From NCBI RefSeq assembly GCF_012726175.1, contig NZ_JAASAD010000007.1, forward strand, positions 1 through 64,000: a stretch of 64,000 nucleotides of DNA, in the 5' to 3' direction. The position numbers and the translations under genes were made by a program. Under the pieces are notes generated by a model. The model saw only the letters and a program-made list of their open reading frames with translations. It was not told the origin of the DNA and did no database searches. Origin of the DNA: Micromonospora sp. HNM0581 (GTDB taxonomy: Bacteria; Actinomycetota; Actinomycetes; Mycobacteriales; Micromonosporaceae). Positions 1 to 9,854 of the stretch are shown one piece after another (position 1 is the stretch's first letter; every line of letters begins with the position of its first letter).

Positions 1-254
<254 letters not shown>

Positions 255-357
255 ATCAAAGGTTGCTACGCGTCCACTGTGTAACTCACAACAAACAAAC
301 AACATCCCGACAGGTACCAGTAGTGTTGGTGTTGGTGTTGTTTGACATGTTGATAAG
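255..357 (+). other. 23S-5S rRNA spacer
   Basis: This transcribed spacer holds no tRNA. It contains short complementary CA-rich and GTT-rich stretches (about 286-305 and 322-342) that could pair, as expected for RNase III processing stems beside mature rRNAs. The pairing is inferred by eye. Confidence 0.6.
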
Positions 358-475
358 GTTACGGCGGTCATGGCGGAGGGGAAACGCCCGGTCTCATTCC
401 GAACCCGGAAGCTAAGCCCTCCAGCGCCGATGGTACTGCACCCGGGAGGGTGTGGGAGAGTAGGACACCGCCGGA
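358..475 (+). rRNA. rrf: 5S ribosomal RNA
   Basis: A complete 5S rRNA of about 117 bases. It shows the conserved GGGGAAACGCCCGG, CCGAACCCGGAAG and GGGAGAGTAGGACACCGCC blocks, and its 5' GTTACGGCGG pairs with the 3' end. Boundaries are accurate to a few bases. Confidence 0.97.
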
Positions 476-485
476 CATTCTTCCC

Positions 486-517
486 GTTCAGGGCCACCCG
501 CATGGGTGGCCCTGAAC
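486..517 (+). terminator. rRNA operon terminator hairpin
   Basis: A perfect 14-bp stem (486-499 with 504-517) closes a 4-base loop directly after the 5S gene. There is no long U tract, which is common in high-GC actinomycetes. The stretch from 518 to 609 shows no gene. Confidence 0.85.
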
Positions 518-609
518 GCGTTCCCGAACAGTCCCCCAACCACCCAGCGATACCTCCACCGCAGGCGGCACAGGCGGCATCTGCGCGAGAACGCGGCCAT
601 GACGTCGGG

Positions 610-1293
610 TCAGTGGCGGGTCTGGACGTTCCCGCGAATCTGACGCAGTAGGCCGGCGGACTCGTCGACCGACCGGGCGGGGAACATGGCGAGCACTACG
701 CTGCCGTGGTCGGCCCAGCCACAGACAGCGAAATCACCGCCCTCGCCCCCGGTGCTGCCACACTTCATCACGCCGCCCAGCGGTCCCGGTGACACGCTGC
801 GGAGCCCGGACACTGCCGCGGTTTCGTCGGCCATCAGCTCGAACAAACTCTCCAAATCCCGTTCAGGCTGCCACAACAGAGTCGTCCCGCCGAAGATCAG
901 CACCGATCGTCGGGTGTCGGCCGGATCCTGGTAGACGGCGCCGAAGCTGCTGTCCAGCGAGATGTCGGCGGAAAGCCCGCTGCGTAGGTAGTCGGCCGTG
1001 CCGGCAGCTCGATCGCTGCTGTCCAGGCGAAGACCGGCGACCTGTTCGGGGGTGGCGATCCGGGCGTCCTTCTGTTGCGCTATCCGCCAAGCCCAAGTGC
1101 CGAGCGTCCCCACCCCGACCAGCGCGACGACCGCCAGCGCGCCCAAGACCAGGCGTCGCCGTCGAAAGCCGGTGCGGGGCGGATCGTCGTCGTCGATCGG
1201 CTCGCGATCACCCAACTCGATCGGCTCGTCGGTCAACTCGACCGGCGAGTTGCCCTCGTCGAACCGGCGGGCGCTGAGATGTGCGTCGGACAT
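610..1293 (-). CDS. Single-pass membrane protein with a conserved extracytoplasmic domain
   Basis: The function is not recognised. The 227-residue protein has an acidic cytoplasmic N-terminus (residues 1-40), an RRRR stop-transfer signal at 44-47, one membrane helix at about 48-70 and an outer domain of about 150 residues. That domain carries QVAGLRL, IFGGT and DHGS motifs and two cysteines that could form a disulfide. The same motifs recur in the membrane protein at 14168-15409, so the two are paralogues. The ATG at 1293 was chosen because TACGGT on the minus strand (1301-1306) lies 7 bases upstream, as in near-leaderless promoters. The gene diverges from valS with only 69 bases between start codons. 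An open frame continues upstream to 1710 but only overlaps valS and is not used. Confidence 0.75.
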   Translation of the reverse strand: MSDAHLSARRFDEGNSPVELTDEPIELGDREPIDDDDPPRTGFRRRRLVLGALAVVALVGVGTLGTWAWRIAQQKDARIATPEQVAGLRLDSSDRAAGTADYLRSGLSADISLDSSFGAVYQDPADTRRSVLIFGGTTLLWQPERDLESLFELMADETAAVSGLRSVSPGPLGGVMKCGSTGGEGGDFAVCGWADHGSVVLAMFPARSVDESAGLLRQIRGNVQTRH

Positions 1294-1350
1294 AGCCGAC
1301 ACCGTACGCGAACGACTGGTGGCGCACGTCGGGTCCGTCGAAGCGCTCCG

Positions 1351-1356
1351 TAGACT
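1351..1356 (+). promoter_or_regulatory. -10 box for leaderless valS mRNA
   Basis: TAGACT lies exactly six bases before the GTG start of valS, so transcription would begin at the start codon. No convincing -35 box is seen. Confidence 0.55.
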
Positions 1357-1362
1357 TTCAGA

Positions 1363-3981
1363 GTGACCGAGAGACTGGATGCCCGACGCCCCGACGCCCC
1401 GACCCTCGCCGGCCAATACCAGCCGGGTGAGGTTGAGCAGCGACGGTACGAGCAGTGGGTAGCCGACGGTCGGTTCCAGGCCGCCGCGGACAGCGATCGG
1501 CAGCCCTTCACCATCGTCATTCCGCCGCCGAACGTGACCGGCTCGCTGCACATGGGTCATGCGCTCGACCACACCGTGCAGGACGCCCTGGTGCGGCGTA
1601 AGCGGATGCAGGGGTACGAGGCGCTCTGGCTGCCGGGCATGGACCACGCCGGTATCGCCACCCAGAACGTGGTGGAGCGGCAACTGGCCGCGCAGGGGCT
1701 TTCCCGCCACGACCTGGGCCGCGAGGAGTTCGTCGAGCGGGTGTGGCAGTGGAAGGCGGAGTCCGGGGGCGCGATCCTCGGCCAGATGCGCCGGCTCGGC
1801 GACTCAGTCGACTGGGACCGGGAACGCTTCACGATGGACGACGGCCTGTCGCGGGCCGTCCAGACCATGTTCAAGAAGCTGTACGACGACGGACTGATCT
1901 ACCGGGCGAACCGGATCATCAACTGGTGTCCGCGTTGCCTGACCGCCCTGTCCGACATCGAGGTGGAGCACACCGACGACGACGGCGAACTGGTGTCGAT
2001 CCGCTACAGCGAGGACGTGGTGGTGGCCACCACCCGGGCGGAGACGATGCTCGGTGACACGGCTGTCGCGGTGAACCCGGACGACGAACGGTACCGTCAC
2101 CTGATCGGCACCGATGTCGAGCTGCCGTTGACCGGGCGGCGGATTCCCATCGTGGGGGACGCCCACGTCGATCCGTCGTTCGGCACCGGCATGGTGAAGG
2201 TGACCCCGGCGCACGATCCGAACGACTTCGAGATCGGGCAGCGGCACGATCTACCCAGCTTGACGATCATGGATGAGCGGGGGGTCATCACCGCGCACGG
2301 ACCGTTCGAGGGCTTGGACCGGTTCGAGGCCCGTCCGGCGATCGTGGCCGCACTGCAGGCCGAGGGACGCATCGTCGCCGAGAAACGGCCGTACGTGCAT
2401 GCCGTCGGTCACTGCTCCCGGTGCCGTACCACCGTCGAGCCCCGGCTGTCGCTGCAATGGTTCGTCAACACCTCGCCGTTGGCCAAGGCCGCCGGCGACG
2501 CGGTGCGAGACAGCCGGGTGCGCATCGAGCCGGCGGACCTGGCCAAGCGTTACTTCGCCTGGGTCGACAACATGCACGACTGGTGTATCTCCCGGCAGCT
2601 CTGGTGGGGCCACCGCATTCCCGTCTGGTACGGCCCGGCCGGCGAGGTGGTCTGCGTCGGCCCCGACGAGCAGCCGCCGACCGGCGAGGGCTGGCACCGG
2701 GACGAGGACGTGCTGGACACCTGGTTTTCCAGCGGCCTCTGGCCGTTCTCCACGCTGGGCTGGCCGGAGCACACCCCGGACCTGGCGAAGTTCTACCCGA
2801 CGAGTGTGCTGGTCACCGGGTACGACATCTTGTTCTTCTGGGTTGCCCGGATGATGATGTTCGGCCTGTACGCGATGGACGGCCAGCCGCCGTTCGACGT
2901 GATCGCCCTGCACGGGATGGTTCGCGACGAGCACGGCAAGAAAATGTCCAAGTCGTTCGGCAATGTGGTCGACCCGTTGGATTGGATCGACAGGTATGGT
3001 GCCGACGCCACCCGATTCACGCTGGCTCGGGGCGCCAACCCCGGTGGGGACGTGCCGGTCAGCGAGGAGTGGTGCCAGGGTTCGCGCAACTTCTGCAACA
3101 AGCTCTGGAACGCCACCCGGTTCGCGCTGATCAACGGTGCGCACACCGAGGGTCCGATGCCGGCCGCCGGGCGGCTGTCCACCGTCGACCGGTGGATTCT
3201 GTCCCGGCTCGCCCAGGTCACCGCCGAGGTCGACGAGCAGTTCGAGGCGTACGAGTTCGCCAAGGTGTGTGACCTGCTGTACCACTTTGCCTGGGACGAC
3301 GTCTGCGACTGGTACGTGGAGCTGAGCAAGCCGGTGCTGGCAGGTGGCGGCGAGCCGGCCGAGATCAGTCGTCGGGTGCTCGGTCATGTGCTGGACCAGT
3401 TGCTGCGGTTGCTGCACCCGGTGATCCCGTTCGTCACGGAGGAACTGTGGACGGCGCTGACCGGCGGGGAGACGGTGTTGACCGCGGCGTGGCCCACCGC
3501 CGATCGGGCGCTTGTCGACGACGCAGCCGAGACCGAGGTGGTCACCCTCCAGCGGGTGGTGACCGAGGTTCGCCGGTTCCGCTCCGATCAGGGTCTGCGT
3601 CCGACCCAGCGGGTCACGGCCCGGCTCGACGGGTTGTCCGGTGCCGGTGTGTCGGCGCACGAGCCACTGATCCGGTCGCTGGCCCGGCTGGAGCCAGCCG
3701 GCGCCGACTTCCAGGCCAGTGCGACCCTGGCCATGCCCGGTGGGGTGAGTGTCGCGTTGGACACCCGCGGTTCGATCGACGTTGCCGCCGAGCGGGCCCG
3801 ATTGACCAAGGACCGCGCGGCGGCCGAGAAGGAGGCGGGGCAGGCCCGGACGAAGCTGGACAATCCAGCGTTCGTCGGGAAGGCCCCCGAACATGTCGTT
3901 GCCAAGATCCGCGAACGCTTGGCGGTTGCCGAGGCCGACCTGGCGCGCATCGACGCCGCCCTGGAGGCGCTTTCCTCGTGA
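1363..3981 (+). CDS. valS: Valyl-tRNA synthetase
   Basis: This class Ia aminoacyl-tRNA synthetase charges tRNA-Val in the cytoplasm. The 872-residue product has the class I HMGH signature at residues 63-66 (after PPPNVTGSL), the CP1 editing domain, the KMSKS loop at 527-531, the anticodon-binding domain and a C-terminal coiled-coil arm rich in Ala, Glu and Arg. Length is normal for ValS. GTG at 1363 is used because a TAGACT -10 box sits six bases upstream and no Shine-Dalgarno site is present. The stop codon overlaps the folC start (GTGA), implying translational coupling. Confidence 0.97.
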   Translation: MTERLDARRPDAPTLAGQYQPGEVEQRRYEQWVADGRFQAAADSDRQPFTIVIPPPNVTGSLHMGHALDHTVQDALVRRKRMQGYEALWLPGMDHAGIATQNVVERQLAAQGLSRHDLGREEFVERVWQWKAESGGAILGQMRRLGDSVDWDRERFTMDDGLSRAVQTMFKKLYDDGLIYRANRIINWCPRCLTALSDIEVEHTDDDGELVSIRYSEDVVVATTRAETMLGDTAVAVNPDDERYRHLIGTDVELPLTGRRIPIVGDAHVDPSFGTGMVKVTPAHDPNDFEIGQRHDLPSLTIMDERGVITAHGPFEGLDRFEARPAIVAALQAEGRIVAEKRPYVHAVGHCSRCRTTVEPRLSLQWFVNTSPLAKAAGDAVRDSRVRIEPADLAKRYFAWVDNMHDWCISRQLWWGHRIPVWYGPAGEVVCVGPDEQPPTGEGWHRDEDVLDTWFSSGLWPFSTLGWPEHTPDLAKFYPTSVLVTGYDILFFWVARMMMFGLYAMDGQPPFDVIALHGMVRDEHGKKMSKSFGNVVDPLDWIDRYGADATRFTLARGANPGGDVPVSEEWCQGSRNFCNKLWNATRFALINGAHTEGPMPAAGRLSTVDRWILSRLAQVTAEVDEQFEAYEFAKVCDLLYHFAWDDVCDWYVELSKPVLAGGGEPAEISRRVLGHVLDQLLRLLHPVIPFVTEELWTALTGGETVLTAAWPTADRALVDDAAETEVVTLQRVVTEVRRFRSDQGLRPTQRVTARLDGLSGAGVSAHEPLIRSLARLEPAGADFQASATLAMPGGVSVALDTRGSIDVAAERARLTKDRAAAEKEAGQARTKLDNPAFVGKAPEHVVAKIRERLAVAEADLARIDAALEALSS

Positions 3982-5426
3982 CTGACCCCGTCGAGCGTAC
4001 CGATGACGTCCGTGCCGAACGGGCTATCGCCGCCAGCGAATCGACCGACCGTGCCCGTACCGCTGATCGCGCGGGTACGGAGCGCGGTGGGCGGGCGGAT
4101 CGTGCCGCCTTCGCGCAGGTGGAGGCTGAGCTGGCCGCGCGTGGCTTCACCCGGATGGTCTTCGAGCTGGACCGCATCTCGTCCCTGCTGGATCTGTTGG
4201 GTAGCCCGCAGCGGGCGTATCCGTCGATCCACCTGACCGGCACCAACGGCAAGACCTCCACCGCCCGCATGATCGACTCGTTGTTGCGTTCCTTCGGGCT
4301 GCACACGGGGCGGTACACCAGCCCGCACCTGGAGACGGTGCGGGAGCGGATCAGCCTGGATGGCGAGCCGGTGGACGAGGCCCGGTTCACCGCTGTCTAC
4401 CAGGAGGTGAAACCGCTCGCCGGACTGGTCGACGACCGTCACGCCGAGCCGCTCACCTACTTCGACATGACCACCGCGCTGGCCTTCGCGGCCTTCGCCG
4501 ACGCTCCCGTGGACGTGGCTGTGGTGGAGGTGGGGCTCGGTGGGGCCGAGGACGCCACGAACGTGATCCAGGCGGGAGTGTGTGTCCTGACCCCGATCGG
4601 GCTCGACCACACCGAGTGGCTCGGTGACACGCTCCAGGACATCGCGGTGGCCAAGGCCGGCATCATCCATCCCGGTGCCACGGTCGTCTGCGCCGCGCAG
4701 GAGGAAGAGGCGGCCCGGCCGATCCTGCAGCGCTGCGCGGAGGTGGGTGCGACAGTGGCCCGGGAGGGCTCGGAGTTCGGCGTACTGCGTCGGGCCGTGG
4801 CGGTCGGTGGTCAGGTGCTCACCCTGCAGGGGTTGGGTGGGGTGTACGAGGAGGTGTTCGTCCCGCTGCACGGCGCGCACCAGGCGCAGAACGCGGCGCT
4901 GGCGCTGGCGGCTGTCGAGGCTTTCCTCGGTGCGGGTGCCCGCCGGCAGCTCGACGTGGAGACGGTGCGGGAGGGCTTCGCCACCGCCAGCTCCCCGGGG
5001 CGGCTGGAGCGGGTACGGACCGCGCCGACGATTCTGCTCGACGGCGCGCACAATCCGCAGGGGATGGCGGCCACGGTCACCGCGGTGCAGGAGGAGTTCG
5101 CGTTCAGCAAGCTGGTCGCCGTCGTGGGGACGCTGGCAGACAAGGACGCCACGAGCATGCTGGAACTCCTGGAGCCGGTGGTCGACCAGCTTGTGGTGAC
5201 CCGGAACAGTTCGCCCCGCGCTCTGCCGGCCAAGGAACTGGCCGCGCTGGCTGCGGAGGTGTTCGGCCCCGACCGGGTCGAGGTGGCCGAGGAGATGCCC
5301 GACGCCATCGAGGCGGCGGTGGCGTTGGCCGAGGAGGACGTGCCCGGTGAGCTTTCCGGCGTCGGGGTGCTCATCACCGGCTCCGTGGTGACGGTCGCCG
5401 ACGCGCGCCGGCTGTTGAAGCGATGA
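3978..5426 (+). CDS. folC: Bifunctional folylpolyglutamate / dihydrofolate synthase
   Basis: It adds glutamate to dihydropteroate and to folates, using ATP, in the cytoplasm. The 482-residue protein carries the Mur-ligase-type P-loop GTNGKTS at about residues 88-94, the family motif LDGAHNPQG and a C-terminal Rossmann-like domain. An Ala/Arg/Asp-rich N-terminal extension of about 45 residues looks disordered. The start GTG at 3978 overlaps the valS stop in a GTGA; an upstream open frame exists only as a shadow inside valS. The valS-folC pairing is common in bacteria, and the next gene overlaps by ATGA, so these three are probably one operon. Confidence 0.95.
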   Translation: MTDPVERTDDVRAERAIAASESTDRARTADRAGTERGGRADRAAFAQVEAELAARGFTRMVFELDRISSLLDLLGSPQRAYPSIHLTGTNGKTSTARMIDSLLRSFGLHTGRYTSPHLETVRERISLDGEPVDEARFTAVYQEVKPLAGLVDDRHAEPLTYFDMTTALAFAAFADAPVDVAVVEVGLGGAEDATNVIQAGVCVLTPIGLDHTEWLGDTLQDIAVAKAGIIHPGATVVCAAQEEEAARPILQRCAEVGATVAREGSEFGVLRRAVAVGGQVLTLQGLGGVYEEVFVPLHGAHQAQNAALALAAVEAFLGAGARRQLDVETVREGFATASSPGRLERVRTAPTILLDGAHNPQGMAATVTAVQEEFAFSKLVAVVGTLADKDATSMLELLEPVVDQLVVTRNSSPRALPAKELAALAAEVFGPDRVEVAEEMPDAIEAAVALAEEDVPGELSGVGVLITGSVVTVADARRLLKR

Positions 5427-5782
5427 CCGGCGACCGCCAGCCCCGCCGGTCGGGTCTGCGCGACCCGCAGCGGGCGGTACGCGGGCTGGGTGCGGCAACC
5501 CTCGCCTTGGAGGCGCTGGTGTTGCTGTTGGCGATCCAGCCGATCCGGGCGGTCGGCGCTGACCTCGGTGGTGCCGCCATCGGTGTGGTCGTTTCACTGG
5601 CTGTGGTCGCCGCCGTGCTCGCTGGCCTGATGCGCCGTCCCTGGGCCTGGCACGCCGGCACCGTGCTGCAGGGGCTGCTGTTGCTGTCCGGTCTGCTGCA
5701 CTGGTCGCTGTTCGTGCTGGGCGTGATGTTCGCGCTGGTGTGGGCATACGCGCTGCACGTGCGCCGGGTGATCCTGGGCTGA
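5423..5782 (+). CDS. DUF4233-type small membrane protein
   Basis: This 119-residue integral membrane protein has about four hydrophobic helices after a short basic N-terminus (residues 1-20). It lies directly downstream of folC and overlaps its stop by ATGA. Actinobacterial folC genes are often followed by a DUF4233 protein of this size, which is the basis of the name. Its role is unknown; coupling to folate metabolism would be guesswork. Confidence 0.8.
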   Translation: MTGDRQPRRSGLRDPQRAVRGLGAATLALEALVLLLAIQPIRAVGADLGGAAIGVVVSLAVVAAVLAGLMRRPWAWHAGTVLQGLLLLSGLLHWSLFVLGVMFALVWAYALHVRRVILG

Positions 5783-5827
5783 CCACCGCTGCCGACGACG
5801 GTCGGGCCCCGGGTGCCCGGGTGGGTG

Positions 5828-7291
5828 TCACGCCTCGGCGAGTTCGCGCCACTGGGTCAGTGCGATGCCGTGTCCGTCGGGGTCGCGGAACGCCGCCGCC
5901 CAGACCTCCAGCTTGCTGCCCCGGTTGACGACCCTGGGTGGGTAGGTGAATCGGACCCCGGAGCCGCGTAGCCGTTCGTACGCCGACTGGATGTCGTCCA
6001 CGTCGAGGTTGACGTGCACCAGTCGGCGGCTGATCGGTTGCGCACCGGTCATCTCGCGTAGCACCAGGCGGGTCGCCCCCGAGGAGAGGACGGCGTTCGT
6101 GGCCCCCCTGTCGACCTCGGTGAAGCCGAGCCGGTCCCGGTAGAACTCCAGGGAGCGGGGCAGCTCGGTCACCAGCAGGGTGATGCCCACTCCGCTGATC
6201 GGGGCCACCGGGTCGACGACGTCCGGGTCGAAGCCGAAGATCGCCTCGTCCAGTTCGTCCGCGGCGATGGTCGTCGTCCCGTCGGCGGTCGGACCCGCCT
6301 GGTCGTCGGCGTTCGGGTGGCTTGTCGCGCTGGTGTGGTTGGCGGCCGTCGGATGCGTTGCCGGACCGTCGAGCGGTAGGTCGAGCGGGTCCAGGGGATC
6401 GGTCAGGTCGGTGGGCGGCTGCCCGGATCGCTCCGTGGGGGTCGGTGGGACCATCGGCGCGGCCGGTTCGTCTCCGGGGGTGGCCACGGCCGGGGCGAGC
6501 GGTTCGTCGGTGAACCGTTCCTCGGCCGGCATCCGTTGGGCGGGGGTGGCACGGCGGGGAAGTTGCTGCTGGTCGGAGCGTTCGACGACGGTTCCCTCCA
6601 GCACGACCGGGCTGCCCGCACGTTGGCGGACCCGCACCATTTCGTGGTGCTGTTCGACGTGCTTCATCGTCTCTACGGTGTCGTGCGGTCGATCGTCCGA
6701 AGGACCGCCGGACGGACCGTCAGGTGGGTCGCCGGCAGGATCGTGGAAGTCGTCCTCCGGAGCGCGACTGGCCCACGGCGGTGCCTCCTGCCCGATCAGT
6801 ACCTCGTCCGACGGCACCGGGGCGAATTCGGCGGGCAGGTCGGCGGGGCTGCCGGCCTCGGTGTGGGTGAGTACCTCGTCCCAGAGCACCCGGACGTGTC
6901 GCGGGTCGTCCAGCGCCACCCGAATCGGTAGGGTCTGCCCGAGTGACGGCCATTTCGACACCGGAACCCGAGGCTCGATGATCTTCTTTGAGCGGGGCGG
7001 TAGCCCGGGAGCGTCGATCACCAGTTGAAGTTCGCAGCGCCCGAAGGCGTACTGGGTCGGTGGTTCGGAGGCACTGTGCACGTGGCCGGCGCCGACGACC
7101 CAGGTGCGCCCGCCGCCGCGTACGGTGGCCAGCGCGATTGCCAGGGCCAGTAGGGCGGCACCGAGCGCGACGATGGCCCAGCTGGTCATGCCCAGGCCGA
7201 AGAGGATCACGAAGGCCGCCACGGTGCCCAGCACCGCGGCGATCAACTTGCGTACCGGTGCGATGGGCCGGTTGACGCCACCATTCGCCAC
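5828..7291 (-). CDS. Two-helix membrane protein fused to a VOC (glyoxalase-like) domain
   Basis: The 487-residue protein has three parts. The first has two transmembrane helices (about residues 16-34 and 37-57), followed by a soluble region of about 120 residues. Then comes a long linker rich in Pro, Thr and Asp. The last 120 residues form a VOC domain with the usual SLEFYRDRLGF, LVHVNLDVDD and FRDPDGHGIAL motifs. VOC proteins include glyoxalases, dioxygenases and resistance proteins, but the substrate here cannot be told. GTG at 7291 is preferred because GGGAGG lies just upstream on the minus strand; the open frame further upstream overlaps ndk. One uninterrupted frame spans both modules, so this looks like a true fusion, although an internal start for the VOC part cannot be excluded. 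Confidence 0.75.
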   Translation of the reverse strand: MANGGVNRPIAPVRKLIAAVLGTVAAFVILFGLGMTSWAIVALGAALLALAIALATVRGGGRTWVVGAGHVHSASEPPTQYAFGRCELQLVIDAPGLPPRSKKIIEPRVPVSKWPSLGQTLPIRVALDDPRHVRVLWDEVLTHTEAGSPADLPAEFAPVPSDEVLIGQEAPPWASRAPEDDFHDPAGDPPDGPSGGPSDDRPHDTVETMKHVEQHHEMVRVRQRAGSPVVLEGTVVERSDQQQLPRRATPAQRMPAEERFTDEPLAPAVATPGDEPAAPMVPPTPTERSGQPPTDLTDPLDPLDLPLDGPATHPTAANHTSATSHPNADDQAGPTADGTTTIAADELDEAIFGFDPDVVDPVAPISGVGITLLVTELPRSLEFYRDRLGFTEVDRGATNAVLSSGATRLVLREMTGAQPISRRLVHVNLDVDDIQSAYERLRGSGVRFTYPPRVVNRGSKLEVWAAAFRDPDGHGIALTQWRELAEA

Positions 7292-7432
7292 AGTGGACCT
7301 CCCGAGGGTCAGGGCCAGGCTAGGCCGGATCAGGGGCCGGGGAAAGGCCGACCACCGCGCCGGCGCCGGGACCGGGTCGCTAGGCTGACCGTACCCAGCC
7401 CGACCGGCTTCCGCTCTGAGGAGGAACCCAGC

Positions 7433-7858
7433 GTGTCCAGCAGCAGCCCGAGCGAGCGTACGCTCGTCCTGATCAAGCCCGACGCGGTCCGCCGAGGGCT
7501 GGTGGGCGAGATCGTCACCCGGTTCGAGCGTAAGGGGCTGCGGATCGACGCGATGGCTTCCCGGACGATGGACGCCGCGCTTGCCGACGAGCACTACGCC
7601 GAGCACGTCGACAAGCCGTTCTACCCGCCGCTGAAGGCGTTCATGACCGGTGGCCCGTTGGTCGCGCTGGTGCTCTCCGGTGACGAGGTCATCGAGGTGG
7701 TGCGCGGTCTGATCGGCGCCACCGACGGGCGCAGGGCCACCGCCGGCACCATCCGCGGCGACCTGTCCCTGTCCAACCGGGAAAACCTGGTGCACGCCTC
7801 CGACTCGGCCGACAGCGCCAAGCGTGAGCTGGCGCTCTGGTTCCCCGAGCTGGACTGA
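7433..7858 (+). CDS. ndk: Nucleoside diphosphate kinase
   Basis: It transfers the gamma-phosphate between nucleoside tri- and diphosphates through a phosphohistidine. The 141-residue protein is of normal length and starts SERTLVLIKPDAVRRG. The catalytic His121 lies in NLVHASDS, and the family tail ALWFPE is present. GTG at 7433 follows a GAGGAGG ribosome site about ten bases upstream. A strong hairpin terminator follows immediately, so it is probably monocistronic on this side. Confidence 0.97.
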   Translation: MSSSSPSERTLVLIKPDAVRRGLVGEIVTRFERKGLRIDAMASRTMDAALADEHYAEHVDKPFYPPLKAFMTGGPLVALVLSGDEVIEVVRGLIGATDGRRATAGTIRGDLSLSNRENLVHASDSADSAKRELALWFPELD

Positions 7859-7890
7859 GCCAGCTGGGCGGCTCGGACCGCCCAGCTGGC
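7859..7890 (+). terminator. ndk terminator hairpin
   Basis: A perfect 13-bp stem (7859-7871 with 7878-7890) with a 6-base loop begins at the ndk stop codon. It could also end transcription on the other strand. Confidence 0.8.
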
Positions 7891-8014
7891 TGATGTCGGT
7901 GATCCGACCGGCGGCCGGACCGAGGATGGCCGCGTACGAGTCACCCGTCGCAGTGACCACCACGGCCGCCGGCTGACCGTTGAGTGTGGTGAACGGCCAG
8001 CACTTGCTTTGCAC
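7891..8014 (-). pseudogene. Possible remnant of a protein-coding gene (weak)
   Basis: On the minus strand, from GTG at 8014, the frame reads QSKCWPFTTLNGQPAAVVV and then ATGDSYAAILGPAAGRITDI before running into the ndk terminator and the ndk antisense. The composition looks protein-like rather than random, but there is no ribosome site, no stop before ndk, and an in-frame stop lies a short way upstream. It may be a decayed C-terminal fragment or chance. No family is recognised. Confidence 0.2.
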
Positions 8015-8148
8015 GTCGTGCGTGATCCCCGGGGCGGCATGTGACGCCGGTCATGCACCGTTTCGTCGGCGGCCACCCCGGCAGCCGTCGGCGGCCACGT
8101 CCGCCCGGTAGACCGAAACGGTCAGTCTCCCCCCATTCAGGAGGAACG

Positions 8149-9699
8149 ATGACCGAACTCGACCGACGTACGTTGCTGCGGGCCGGCCTGGTCGCCGGCG
8201 CCGGAGTGGCCGGCGGGGCGCTGCTGGGCGGACCGGGTGCGCTCGCCGGGCCAGTATGGCGTCCGGCCGGGCGGCCGACGCTGACGCACGGCGTGCAGAG
8301 CGGCGCAGCCACCGCCGACTCGGCGGTGCTCTGGACCCGGGCCGACCGCCCGGGGCGGATGATGGTTGAGGTGTCCCGCCGGCCCGACCTGCGGGGTGCC
8401 CGTCGCATCCGTGGGCCGGTTCTGACCCCGGACACCGACTTCACCGGCAAGGTGCGGCTGCGCGGGCTGCCCGGGGCCGAACGGCTGCACTACCGGGTGC
8501 AGGTGGAGAGCCTGGACCGGCCGGGTCTGGTCAGCGCCCCGTCGACCGGCTCGCTCACCACTGCCCCGCTACCGCACCAGCGGCGCGACGTGCGGTTCGT
8601 CTGGACCGGGGACATCGCTGGTCAGGGTTGGGGCATCGCACCGGAGTTCGGCGGGATGGAGATCTTCCGGTCGATGCGGGCGTGCCGGCCGCACTTCTTC
8701 CTGTGCAGCGGTGACACGGTGTACGCCGACAACCCGCTCGCCGAGACGGTGACACTGCCCGACGGCCGGGTGTGGCGCAATCTGATCGTCCCGGAGAAGC
8801 TCAAGGTCGCCGAGTCGCTGGCCGAGTTCCGTGGGCAGTTCGCCTACAACCTGCTCGACGAGCACCTGCGGGCGTTCGTCGCGGAGGTGCCCCAGGTCAA
8901 CCAGTGGGACGACCATGAAGTGACGAACAACTGGTATCCGGGCGAGGTGCTGACCGACAGCCGCTACACCGAGCGCCGGGTGGACGTACTTGCCGCACGG
9001 GCCCGGCGGGCCTTCGACGAGTGGCTGCCCACACCACCGCGCGGACCGCGCTACCGACAGTTGTCGTACGGTCCGTTGCTGGACCTTTTCGTGCTGGACA
9101 TGCGCACCTACAAGGACCCCAACGACGGCAACACCTACGCTGACCCGAGTCGGGGTCTGCTCGGTGCCGAGCAGCGGGCCTGGCTCATCCGGGAGCTGAC
9201 CCGTTCCCGGGCCACCTGGAAGGTGATCGCGATCGACCTGCCGCTGGGGCTGGTGGTGCCCGACGGTGCGGGCGCGCAGGAGGGGGTGGCGCAGGGCGAC
9301 CCGGGTGCGCCGGTCGGGCGGGAGTTGGAGTTCGCGCAGGTGCTCGGTGCGGTGCACCGGGCGGGGGTGACCGGGCTCGTCTTCCTCACCGCGGACGTGC
9401 ACTACACGGCCGCGCACCACTACGACCCGGCGCGGGCAGCGGTCGCCGACTTCACCCCGTTCTGGGAGTTCGTCTCCGGGCCGGCGCACGCCGGTGCCTT
9501 CGGCCCCAACGCGCTGGACGGGACCTTCGGCCCGAAGGCCGTGTTCGTCAACGCCCCGCCGCGGGCGAACACGTCGCCGGCAGAGGGTTTCCAACACTTC
9601 GGCGAGGTCCAGATCGACGCCGGGACGAGAGCCCTCACCGTCCACCTCCGCGACCGGGCTGGGCGTTCCCTCTGGACCACCACCCTCCCTGCCCCGTGA
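8149..9699 (+). CDS. phoD: PhoD-family alkaline phosphatase, Tat-exported
   Basis: This secreted phosphomonoesterase/phosphodiesterase belongs to the metal-dependent PhoD family, which releases phosphate from organic esters outside the cell. The 516-residue precursor starts with a twin-arginine signal (RRTLLRAGLVAGAG, Ala-rich core, cleavage near ALA). Metal-binding motifs typical of PhoD follow: WTGDIAG, CSGDTVYAD, QWDDHEVTNNW and LTADVHYTAAHHY. ATG at 8149 has an AGGAGGAA site 5 bases upstream; the longer open frame starting at 8041 is not needed. No Pho box was recognised upstream. Substrate specificity is not determinable. Confidence 0.9.
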   Translation: MTELDRRTLLRAGLVAGAGVAGGALLGGPGALAGPVWRPAGRPTLTHGVQSGAATADSAVLWTRADRPGRMMVEVSRRPDLRGARRIRGPVLTPDTDFTGKVRLRGLPGAERLHYRVQVESLDRPGLVSAPSTGSLTTAPLPHQRRDVRFVWTGDIAGQGWGIAPEFGGMEIFRSMRACRPHFFLCSGDTVYADNPLAETVTLPDGRVWRNLIVPEKLKVAESLAEFRGQFAYNLLDEHLRAFVAEVPQVNQWDDHEVTNNWYPGEVLTDSRYTERRVDVLAARARRAFDEWLPTPPRGPRYRQLSYGPLLDLFVLDMRTYKDPNDGNTYADPSRGLLGAEQRAWLIRELTRSRATWKVIAIDLPLGLVVPDGAGAQEGVAQGDPGAPVGRELEFAQVLGAVHRAGVTGLVFLTADVHYTAAHHYDPARAAVADFTPFWEFVSGPAHAGAFGPNALDGTFGPKAVFVNAPPRANTSPAEGFQHFGEVQIDAGTRALTVHLRDRAGRSLWTTTLPAP

Positions 9700-9844
9700 C
9701 CACCCGGCTCCTCCGACTCCGCCGGCCGTGCGGGGGCGGTCGTCCGACTGCACCGACAGGTGTTCCGTCGGGTGCCACCCCTGTGTGGTCGGCGGCTGGC
9801 GGGTCCGAATGGTTATCGGGGAGGAGCGGCGGGGGTGGGGTAGG

Positions 9845-9850
9845 TATCAT
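9845..9850 (+). promoter_or_regulatory. Possible -10 box of the ileS leader
   Basis: TATCAT would place the transcription start a few bases before Stem I of the T-box leader. No clear -35 box is seen. Confidence 0.35.
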
Positions 9851-9854
9851 CGGC

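Noticed and set aside
2251..3894. Long minus-strand open frame opposite valS
   Set aside because: It lies wholly inside valS, has Gly/Arg/His-rich shadow composition, and no ribosome site. Such frames are expected in high-GC DNA.
3588..5852. Minus-strand open frame of over 700 codons opposite valS-folC
   Set aside because: Arg/Pro/Ala-rich antisense shadow of three clear genes.
7291..8014. Extension of the membrane/VOC protein upstream to 8014
   Set aside because: It would run antisense through ndk and its terminator; GTG 7291 has a good ribosome site.
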